6,240 nt of DNA, taken from contig JAEETM010000141.1 of the NCBI GenBank assembly GCA_016290335.1, forward strand, positions 1 through 6,240, in the 5' to 3' direction. Source of the stretch: Treponema sp. GTDB lineage: Bacteria; Spirochaetota; Spirochaetia; Treponematales; Treponemataceae. A program made the position numbers and the translations under genes. Below, piece by piece: positions 1 to 4,677 of the stretch (positions within the stretch are counted from its first letter, which is position 1; each line of letters begins with the position of its first letter). Below the pieces are notes generated by a model. That model was given only the letters and a program-made list of their open reading frames with translations. It ran no database searches and was not told where the DNA came from.

Positions 1-247
1 ATGGCCGGGTTGTCTTACTTGTTACAATTGGTATGAATGATTCTTCGTCTATTCAGTTATCCTTGCCGGCAGCCAAGCCTCAGCGCCAGCATAGTCAGTA
101 TACAACAGCCGCAAAACTTTGTCAATAGATTATTTTGAAATTTATATTTTTTATTCGTTTTTAGTTGTTTTGAATGAGATTTTTGTTTCCGACGACTGCA
201 AATACATGCAATATATGTGCTTTTTATTACATTCTCCCATTCGCCTG
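1..247. other. No recognisable gene; AT-rich stretch with a leftward promoter
   Basis: No convincing coding sequence is visible here on either strand. Bases 1-120 are moderately GC-rich, while 126-240 are very AT-rich with T runs. The short open frame that runs into the DnaB-like segment starts with a TTG and has no DnaB-like residues before about base 242, so this stretch is not the upstream part of dnaB. The only clear signal is the leftward promoter at 97-125. A small palindrome TGCCGGCA lies at 64-71. If the dnaB fragment marks the edge of an integrated element, this stretch is the end of that element; that is inference. Confidence 0.5.
97..125 (-). promoter_or_regulatory. Strong sigma-70/SigA-type promoter firing leftward
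   Basis: On the minus strand the sequence reads TTGACA (125-120), a 17-base spacer, then TATACT (102-97). This is a perfect -35, optimal spacing and a -10 with five of six consensus bases. Transcription would start near bases 89-92 and run left out of the window. The first ATG (92-90) sits almost at the predicted start site and opens only an 11-codon frame, so a leaderless micro-ORF, a small RNA, or the long leader of a gene beyond the left edge are all possible. Confidence 0.6.
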
Positions 248-358
248 ACGGAACTGATCATCGCCAAACACCACAACGGCCCCACCGGCAAGGTCAATCT
301 GTTTTTCAAAAACGACTGCACGAAGTTCATCGGCCTGAACGAAAGGGATGCGGTGTGA
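248..358 (+). pseudogene. dnaB: Orphan 3' fragment of replicative DNA helicase gene dnaB
   Basis: The + frame ending at the TGA (356-358) reads TELIIAKHHNGPTGKVNLFF and then a KND-TKF-GL tail. This matches the extreme C-terminus of the hexameric replicative helicase DnaB (family pattern E-x-I-I-A-K-x-R-N-G-P-T-G-x-V followed by F-x-x-x-x-T-R-F). Only about 36 codons are present. Similarity stops abruptly near 242-248, and the RecA-like ATPase core and N-terminal domain are absent upstream. Within the fragment, the arginine of the K-x-R-N-G-P motif, known in the family to reach into the neighbouring subunit's ATP site, is His (CAC, 272-274), and the usual aromatic before T-K-F is Cys (317-319). 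Both are explicable as single transitions in decaying DNA. It cannot encode a helicase. It may be the residue left when an element inserted into the 3' end of dnaB, or a deletion scar. Confidence 0.75.
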
Positions 359-385
359 GGGAGACGGGGTGGAGATGAAAAAAGT

Positions 386-419
386 AAAACGGCATTCGAG
401 TGAAAACGAATGCCGTTTT
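386..419. terminator. Bidirectional rho-independent terminator
   Basis: A perfect 13-bp inverted repeat AAAACGGCATTCG (386-398) / CGAATGCCGTTTT (407-419) encloses an 8-base loop. The stem ends in a T tract on the + strand, and on the minus strand the hairpin is followed by TTTTACTTTTTT. It can therefore stop both the rightward dnaB remnant (stop codon 28 bases upstream) and leftward transcription from the protease gene that ends at 529. Confidence 0.85.
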
Positions 420-486
420 GTTATGTAAATTAATACGATGCTGCTTTTTCGCCGTATTGTATTAGCGTTTTGCGGTAAAACAAAAA

Positions 487-500
487 GTTTCACGTGAAAC
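487..500. promoter_or_regulatory. Candidate parS site (ParB/Spo0J binding)
   Basis: GTTTCACGTGAAAC is a perfect 14-bp palindrome. Extended to 16 bases (486-501) it differs only in the first base from TGTTTCACGTGAAACA, the chromosomal parS sequence bound by ParB/Spo0J in many bacteria. Such sites cluster near the replication origin, where dnaB also lies in many Firmicutes. On the minus strand it is followed by TTTTTG, so a weak terminator for the protease gene is an alternative, but a CACGTG core with GTTTC/GAAAC arms is specific to parS. Confidence 0.75.
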
Positions 501-528
501 AAAAAAATTTATTCAAGCTCACTGAATG

Positions 529-1794
529 TTATTCAGCCAACGGATTTTCCCTGATCTCCTGTATCTCTTTCCGGGTCAGCATTTTTTTCTCCACTAACGC
601 TGCTGCCAGTTTGTCCAGAAACGCACGATTCTCTGCCAGAATCTTTTTGGCTTGCTGGTAATACTTGTTCATTTCCATTGCTGCAATCTGTTCCATTTTT
701 CCCTTTATAGCTTCTGAAGAGTCGGGCCCTGTATAAGTATCAAAACCAAAAGCGCATAAGTCATCCACAAGCCTGTTGGTAATATGAAATGCCCTTCCCA
801 AATCATTCGTGCAGCCGACATCTGTCTTTCCAAAAACCATTTCCGTCGCGGCTTTTCCTGCCAGTTTGCATAATATATCACGTTCCATCCGTGTTTTCGA
901 ATATTCATGCTCATTCTTTCTGCAGATTTTTGTAATCCCGCGGCATTTACCCGCGTAACCCAGAACGGATACGAGAATAACGCTTCCCGGTTCCAGTTGT
1001 TCGGCGACAACAGCATGGCCGGCTTCGTGAACAGCATAGTCCTTAACATATTGATACTCTTCCTGAGCAACACACTCCGGCCCGTCGAACAGCATGCGAA
1101 GGCAGGCGCGCAGCATATCCCGGTGACTGATTTTGTCCCTTCCGTCATAGCCGGCAAAAATTCCTGCTTCATTCACTACCGCTTCCAGCGCCGCGCAGGA
1201 GTTCCCATCCATGATCTCTGCAATCTCAACTGCGTCCACATCACCCAGGCTCTCTTTCCGGGAAAGGTAATGCCTGACCACTTTTACAGCCTCTTCCCCT
1301 TTCGGACAGTTCAGTTCGATAACCTTGTCGAAGCGGCCGGAACGGAGCAGGGATTCCGGAAAGCAGTCCCTGTCATTTGCCGTGGCAATGACAAATACGT
1401 CCGAATCCCTGCAGGCATCAATACCGGCCTGTACCGCTACGTATTCCTCCGCATCCGGATGCTGGCTGTCTTCATTGGCAAATTTGTCCAGATCGTCCAG
1501 AAAAACAATCGCCCGGTCTTCTGCTTTTGCTTCGGCAAAAACATCACAGATTACCCTGACCAGTTCGCCATCCGGTTTATCTTTTCTTACCGTGAATGAT
1601 TTGCATCCGCTTTCCTCAATGAAACACTGCGCCATAAGCGATTTGCCAAGGCCCGGTTCGCCCCACAGCAGAATACCTCTTGGCATATGGACGCCCAGCC
1701 TGGCATACTTTTCAGGGTTTTTCACCACGTCGCATATGCGGATCAGTTCCGCTTTAATGTCTTCATACCCTACTACCTTGTCAAACTTACTCAT
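529..1794 (-). CDS. Soluble FtsH-like AAA+ zinc metalloprotease
   Basis: 421 aa; predicted to be a cytosolic ATP-driven protease. Residues 1-235 are an AAA+ module: FDKVVGYEDIKAEL at the start, Walker A GEPGLGKS (45-52), Walker B IVFLDD (96-101, with Asp where Glu is usual), sensor-1 ATAND (137-141) and the arginine-finger segment LLRSGRFD (149-156). Residues 250-410 are an M41 peptidase domain with HEAGH (256-260; His256, Glu257, His260) and the third zinc ligand in TNDL (Asp331). Bacterial FtsH is usually about 600-700 aa; this protein lacks the two N-terminal membrane helices and periplasmic part. The FVG pore-loop region of FtsH is shortened and has no recognisable Phe-Val-Gly, so substrate handling probably differs. 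GAGAGGAG lies 8 bases before the ATG; a second ATG 4 bases upstream opens only three codons. It is transcribed alone from the repeated promoter cassette. The domain calls are firm; the substrate is unknown. Confidence 0.88.
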   Translation of the reverse strand: MSKFDKVVGYEDIKAELIRICDVVKNPEKYARLGVHMPRGILLWGEPGLGKSLMAQCFIEESGCKSFTVRKDKPDGELVRVICDVFAEAKAEDRAIVFLDDLDKFANEDSQHPDAEEYVAVQAGIDACRDSDVFVIATANDRDCFPESLLRSGRFDKVIELNCPKGEEAVKVVRHYLSRKESLGDVDAVEIAEIMDGNSCAALEAVVNEAGIFAGYDGRDKISHRDMLRACLRMLFDGPECVAQEEYQYVKDYAVHEAGHAVVAEQLEPGSVILVSVLGYAGKCRGITKICRKNEHEYSKTRMERDILCKLAGKAATEMVFGKTDVGCTNDLGRAFHITNRLVDDLCAFGFDTYTGPDSSEAIKGKMEQIAAMEMNKYYQQAKKILAENRAFLDKLAAALVEKKMLTRKEIQEIRENPLAE

Positions 1795-1863
1795 ACATAA
1801 TTCTCCTCTCTGTAATGTACATTTTGTTGTAATTCCCGCTTTTGCAGGCCTGTTTCTAAATGC

Positions 1864-1869
1864 ATTATA
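1864..1869 (-). promoter_or_regulatory. Promoter -10 (TATAAT) for the FtsH-like gene
   Basis: A consensus TATAAT on the minus strand is preceded directly by TG. No good -35 hexamer exists at 16-18 bases; that position is the AT-rich centre of the operator. Transcription should start near 1857, giving a leader of about 60 bases to the ATG at 1794. The weak -35 overlapping a palindrome suggests that a bound protein controls it. A 10-bp palindrome AATGTACATT (1814-1823) lies in the leader just before the ribosome binding site. Confidence 0.65.
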
Positions 1870-1878
1870 CAGAAAGCG

Positions 1879-1898
1879 ATGTGCATTATTTTACACAT
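1879..1898. promoter_or_regulatory. Palindromic operator, copy A
   Basis: ATGTGCA-N6-TACACAT: 7-base arms pairing at six positions, identical in arms and spacing to the site at 3508-3527. It lies 10-29 bases upstream of the -10, over the -35 position, with its centre about 31 bases before the predicted start. That fits repression by occlusion or an unusual close-in activator. The binding protein is unknown; the WYL regulator in this locus is the best local candidate. Confidence 0.6.
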
Positions 1899-1933
1899 AA
1901 AAATAGCGCCTGCCCGGTTAAATTGGCAGGCGC
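1899..1933 (-). terminator. Rho-independent terminator of the HAD/nuclease operon
   Basis: Stem arms GCGCCTGCC (1906-1914) and GGCAGGCGC (1925-1933) form a 9-bp GC-rich hairpin with a 10-base loop. On the minus strand they are followed by TATTTTTAT. It begins about 45 bases after the stop codon of the gene ending at 1979. The U tract runs directly into the operator of the next unit. Confidence 0.85.
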
Positions 1934-1978
1934 GTAAAATTACTACATTAACACTGTTCTAATTATCAGATGCCGTTT

Positions 1979-3058
1979 TTACTTTTCCCTATAAAACTGA
2001 CTAATCCGATCTTCAATTTTATGCGGATTTGTCAGGAATAATGAGTAGCCCAGTTCCTTTTTCAGTATTTCAAACCGTTCCACTTTCTCGTTTTTGATCA
2101 GCTTTCCGATTTCATCAGCCAGAATCTCATATTTTTGACTGTATATTGCTCCGCATTTCAGCCCCGGTTTCAATTCCAAATCACCGATAAACCGGTCAAA
2201 GACGATTTCGCCCAATATAACGATTGCGCCTTTGCCTCCGTTTCCTGTCTCTATTGCTTTTTCTACCTCTTTTTGTTTCGATGCATTATCTTGTTTTTTT
2301 TCTTCACAATAATTTTTATTAAGCACATTTCTTATGCCAATATAATGGGAAATCATCTGCTTGATACCGCCGATGTAAAACGGTTCTGACATGGATACCA
2401 GCTCAAAGTTCTTCGTGTCATTGATATTTCTTTTTAATCCCAGCCTGGTTAACACATTATCTTTGTATAAATCCGAACCGTATTTATTGTCAAGATACTT
2501 CTGCGATATCCCTTCACACTTGGTACTGGCAGACGTGTAATATTCCGCAAACTTACTCTCCAAAAAGAGGACTATGTCTTCGCCCGATTCTATATCTTTT
2601 CCGATTAGCACCACATCCATGTTTGAAGGATTAATAATAACAGGGCTTTTAAACTCAAAAACTGATTTTGTAAATTCGGCTGTCCTCTGTTTTTTATCTG
2701 TTCCCAAACTTAAAGTCAGAGGATTCACTTCTGTGACATTGTAAAAATGCAATAACGCGCAAAGTGATGACGAATGAAGGGTTCTGATTTTACTGAGTTC
2801 CTGACCCGACCCACTGACAGACATATTGAACTTTTCTTCGAACAGTTCCGGATTAACGATACCAAATATTTTCGTTAAAAGTTCTTCCGGTTCTTCCGTT
2901 CCGCTAAAACAATATGAATTACGGGAAGGCACTTTGTATCTTCGATTTATCGATTGTTCTATATGATTCGCACTGTTTTCTATAAATTCATTATCTTCCC
3001 ATAGCACGGTGTATAGTTTTTTCATCTCATCATCCATGCTCTTAAAATCTATATTCAT
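1979..3058 (-). CDS. PD-(D/E)XK-like putative restriction endonuclease (PGN_0703-like)
   Basis: 359 aa, no signal peptide or membrane helix. The centre has a nuclease-like pattern: FEFKSPV (134-140), PSNMD with Asp148, then a hydrophobic strand ending LFLESKF (164-170), giving D-x18-E-x-K with Glu167 and Lys169. This fits the metal-binding core of the PD-(D/E)XK superfamily. Other conserved-looking blocks are HSSSLCALLHFYNV (95-108) and GIKQMISHYIG (231-241). From memory the set resembles proteins annotated as PGN_0703 family putative restriction endonucleases; I could not check this. The start ATG overlaps the stop of the HAD gene (ATGA), and GGAGGG (3065-3070) lies inside that gene's last codons, so translation is coupled. 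The gene is visibly more AT-rich than the protease and WYL genes, suggesting separate acquisition. The DNA substrate is unknown. Confidence 0.65.
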   Translation of the reverse strand: MNIDFKSMDDEMKKLYTVLWEDNEFIENSANHIEQSINRRYKVPSRNSYCFSGTEEPEELLTKIFGIVNPELFEEKFNMSVSGSGQELSKIRTLHSSSLCALLHFYNVTEVNPLTLSLGTDKKQRTAEFTKSVFEFKSPVIINPSNMDVVLIGKDIESGEDIVLFLESKFAEYYTSASTKCEGISQKYLDNKYGSDLYKDNVLTRLGLKRNINDTKNFELVSMSEPFYIGGIKQMISHYIGIRNVLNKNYCEEKKQDNASKQKEVEKAIETGNGGKGAIVILGEIVFDRFIGDLELKPGLKCGAIYSQKYEILADEIGKLIKNEKVERFEILKKELGYSLFLTNPHKIEDRISQFYREK

Positions 3059-3384
3059 AAAACGCCCTCCAATAATTTATAAGTATTTCCTGCTATCGAT
3101 TTATCATCAATATAAAAATCACAGCTTACCTTCCGGCTGTTTACTCCATATTTCACAACAGCCTCCGGGAGATTGTCGTTGATTGCATCGAACTCCAGCC
3201 CACGATTCTGGCAAAAGTCCACTGCAATCCGCAGCGCTTCCCCTTCCCTGCAGGTCCATAGAATCAGTCTGTCTCCCCTGCTCTTTCTTGCAATCAGGAA
3301 GTCTATCAGACCTTCATTGGCAGGACCCGTGTCCGGATATTTCCCAAAACTGAGCGTGCCGTCAAAATCTACTGCGAATGTCAT
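3055..3384 (-). CDS. Small HAD-superfamily phosphohydrolase
   Basis: 109 aa, a minimal HAD fold without a large cap. Motif I is DFDGT (6-10; Asp6 nucleophile, Asp8 acid/base), motif II is LILWTCR (40-46; Thr44), Lys85 in NSRKV is a motif III candidate, and motif IV is FYIDD (90-94; Asp93 and Asp94 for Mg2+). The GLEFDAINDNLPE stretch (62-74) is typical of small HAD proteins found in bacterial and phage genomes (BT0820-like). It probably removes phosphate from a small molecule or nucleic-acid end; the substrate cannot be read from the sequence. The start was chosen at ATG 3384 because AAAGAGG lies 7 bases upstream and the protein then begins right before the first HAD strand; a frame extension to 3441 would need a TTG and lacks a site. 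The first gene of a two-gene operon, it overlaps the nuclease gene by four bases. Confidence 0.85.
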   Translation of the reverse strand: MTFAVDFDGTLSFGKYPDTGPANEGLIDFLIARKSRGDRLILWTCREGEALRIAVDFCQNRGLEFDAINDNLPEAVVKYGVNSRKVSCDFYIDDKSIAGNTYKLLEGVL

Positions 3385-3391
3385 AAGAGTA

Positions 3392-3398
3392 CCTCTTT
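3392..3398 (-). promoter_or_regulatory. Ribosome binding site fixing the HAD start
   Basis: AAAGAGG on the minus strand, 7 bases before the ATG at 3384. It supports the 109-aa protein over the longer TTG-initiated frame beginning at 3441. Confidence 0.75.
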
Positions 3399-3492
3399 GT
3401 TCTCTAATAATTATTATTGCATGTTTAAAACTTCCCCGCAAGGTTTAGCCAGTGACATTGCTCTTACGGTTTGCATCCCTGTTTCTAAAAGC

Positions 3493-3498
3493 ATTATA
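3493..3498 (-). promoter_or_regulatory. Promoter -10 (TATAAT) for the HAD/nuclease operon
   Basis: TATAAT preceded by TTTTG on the minus strand, equivalent to the -10 at 1864-1869. As there, no good -35 is present and the operator occupies its place. Predicted start near 3486; the leader to the HAD ATG is about 100 bases and contains no obvious hairpin beyond an AT-rich palindrome (AATAATTATT). Confidence 0.65.
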
Positions 3499-3507
3499 CA
3501 AAAGTCG

Positions 3508-3527
3508 ATGTGCATTTTTTTACACAT
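3508..3527. promoter_or_regulatory. Palindromic operator, copy B
   Basis: ATGTGCA-N6-TACACAT, identical to copy A except for one base in the central spacer. It has the same 9-base gap to the -10. Conservation of both arms while the neighbouring bases differ argues for a protein-binding site shared by the two transcription units. Confidence 0.6.
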
Positions 3528-3562
3528 AAAAATTGCGTCTGCCAACTTAAATTGGCAGACGC
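3528..3562 (-). terminator. Rho-independent terminator of the WYL/Mrr operon
   Basis: Arms GCGTCTGCC (3535-3543) and GGCAGACGC (3554-3562) form a 9-bp stem with a 10-base loop, followed on the minus strand by AATTTTTAT. It begins about 40 bases after the stop codon at 3604. Compared with copy A one C-G pair has become T-A on both sides, so pairing is preserved. Confidence 0.85.
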
Positions 3563-3603
3563 GAAAGTAATAATTTATTACTTAGTGTAACATAAAAGTA
3601 CAA

Positions 3604-4644
3604 TCACTTCTTAAAACCTTCGTCAATACCATTAACACCTACTTCAGCCAGCATCCTGGCAAATTCTTTTCCGTTAATCAGTTTGACACCCTTCTCAACA
3701 GCCTTAACTTTTGCCTCCTCTTTAAAATCATCGGCTGTTGAAACAACCCAGGGAATATATGTCATTCCATCAATAGAGTTCTTTTCCTGATGTTCATCGT
3801 ATTTTGATATTTGTTCTACAGCCCAAGCGTCTGTTTTATCGTCGTGTTTCTTTACCTGAATATAAATCGTTACTCCTAAACTCTCGAAAACAGCTACCAC
3901 ATCGGCATCTGCATAGTCCTCTTTTTCACTGCTGTTCTTGGGGGGAATATAAACCATTGAAGCCCCGATTCTTTCCATATACCACTTTACCACTCTTTCA
4001 AAATTGTCTGCGGTAACATATTTTTTTATTTTCCCAAGAATAGCATTTGCTGTTTCTTCTACTAAAATCTCGTGAACATCAACCGGTGCTTCACGTTTTG
4101 CAGCATCGTCAACTTCTTTCGCCAGATCGTTGATAGAAGCATTAGTTTGCCTCATCTTCATTCTCGTTTGAAGTTTATCTTCAGCAAAACTCCTGGGAAT
4201 AATTTTTACAGGTGTTTTAATCTTGACAAAAAAGCCAATATCAATATTCCGTTTATTCTTTGGATCGGTCGCATCAACCAATCCGTCTTCCGTTAAAATA
4301 ATATCTTTTAGCTCATCGACCATTTTTGCCGGTAAATCACGAATACTTTTTACAGATTCTTCCACTTTGACAACCGCAAAACATTTGTCATATAAAGGCA
4401 CCACAACAGTATCGCCCGGCATAAACTGCGCAAAACGATTCAAACACCAACGCGAACGGCTAAATTCTTTCAATGTATCCATTATTTTATCAAAACCTTC
4501 GCCACGTCGGTCAACAATACATTCTCGTAGTGCTGGACTTATTGACATATAGTATTGCCATCCTATTGTCAAATAACCTTTGTCAAGTAACGGCTTTGCA
4601 ACGCCCCATTCGTTAGAAATTCTGTGTAACCAATAATTACTCAT
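3604..4644 (-). CDS. Mrr-type restriction endonuclease with N-terminal PUA/EVE-like domain
   Basis: 346 aa. Residues 1-150 look like a PUA/EVE-type base-reading domain: NYWLHRISNEWGVAKPLL (3-20), GYLTIGW (23-29) and FAQFMPGDTVVVPLYDKCFAVVKVEE (71-96). A charged linker (about 155-210) leads to an Mrr-catalytic-like domain: NFERVVKWYMERIGA (214-228), an Asp cluster ending at Asp248, then VTIYIQVKKH (258-267) with the Q-x-K signature (Gln263, Lys265), and a VVSTADDF strand and helix (300-307). Mrr enzymes are Mg2+-dependent PD-(D/E)XK-type nucleases, and EVE/PUA domains in such fusions bind modified bases; a type IV-like role against modified DNA is therefore inferred. AAGGGAGG lies 8 bases before ATG 4644, which decides this start over a TTG at 4671. 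Last gene of the WYL operon, 33 bases after the preceding stop; a terminator follows. It is more AT-rich than the WYL gene. Confidence 0.8.
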   Translation of the reverse strand: MSNYWLHRISNEWGVAKPLLDKGYLTIGWQYYMSISPALRECIVDRRGEGFDKIMDTLKEFSRSRWCLNRFAQFMPGDTVVVPLYDKCFAVVKVEESVKSIRDLPAKMVDELKDIILTEDGLVDATDPKNKRNIDIGFFVKIKTPVKIIPRSFAEDKLQTRMKMRQTNASINDLAKEVDDAAKREAPVDVHEILVEETANAILGKIKKYVTADNFERVVKWYMERIGASMVYIPPKNSSEKEDYADADVVAVFESLGVTIYIQVKKHDDKTDAWAVEQISKYDEHQEKNSIDGMTYIPWVVSTADDFKEEAKVKAVEKGVKLINGKEFARMLAEVGVNGIDEGFKK

Positions 4645-4652
4645 TGCCAATA

Positions 4653-4660
4653 CCTCCCTT
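4653..4660 (-). promoter_or_regulatory. Ribosome binding site fixing the Mrr-type nuclease start
   Basis: AAGGGAGG on the minus strand, 8 bases before ATG 4644. A TTG-started extension at 4671 would translate straight through this site, so the shorter 346-aa protein is preferred. Confidence 0.8.
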
Positions 4661-4677
4661 AAATTTTTCAAGTATGT

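Larger units (their letters stand above)
1841..1934 (-). repeat. Terminator-operator-promoter cassette, copy A
   Basis: This aligns without gaps to 3470-3563. I count 13 differences in 94 bases. Read in the direction of transcription it holds the terminator of the HAD/nuclease operon, a palindromic operator and the promoter of the FtsH-like gene. The differences cluster outside the -10, the operator arms and the paired stem positions, which suggests conserved function rather than merely recent duplication. Confidence 0.85.
3470..3563 (-). repeat. Terminator-operator-promoter cassette, copy B
   Basis: Direct repeat of 1841-1934, offset by exactly 1629 bases with no gaps. Here it joins the end of the Mrr-type nuclease gene to the start of the HAD/nuclease operon. 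Outside this block the two spacers are unrelated: this one has a leader of about 100 bases before the HAD gene, against about 60 before the protease gene. Confidence 0.85.

Noticed and set aside
184..234. Possible third, degenerate copy of the operator cassette (ATGTGC at 215-220 followed by a T-rich stretch and TTACAT)
   Set aside because: About 14 of 20 operator positions match, but there is no TATAAT at the right distance and no terminator hairpin; in AT-rich DNA this is likely chance.
248..358. DnaB intein junction
   Set aside because: No His-Asn-Cys/Ser-type splice-junction residues precede the DnaB-like segment, and DnaB inteins insert in the ATPase core rather than at this C-terminal position.
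432..458. Inverted repeat AATACG ... CGTATT with a 15-base gap
   Set aside because: The 6-bp arms have a long loop and no T tract; too weak to call a terminator or an operator next to much stronger signals.
227..502. A 91-codon minus-strand frame across the terminator and the parS site
   Set aside because: It runs through the 13-bp terminator hairpin, the parS palindrome and the dnaB remnant, and its protein shows no family features.
907..1599. A 230-codon open frame on the + strand
   Set aside because: It lies wholly opposite the FtsH-like protease gene, whose motifs are unmistakable; the frame has no recognisable domain and no ribosome binding site.
1879..1898. CRP/FNR-type binding site
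   Set aside because: TGTG and CACA are present but separated by 10 bases rather than the spacing of TGTGA-N6-TCACA, and the flanking bases do not fit.
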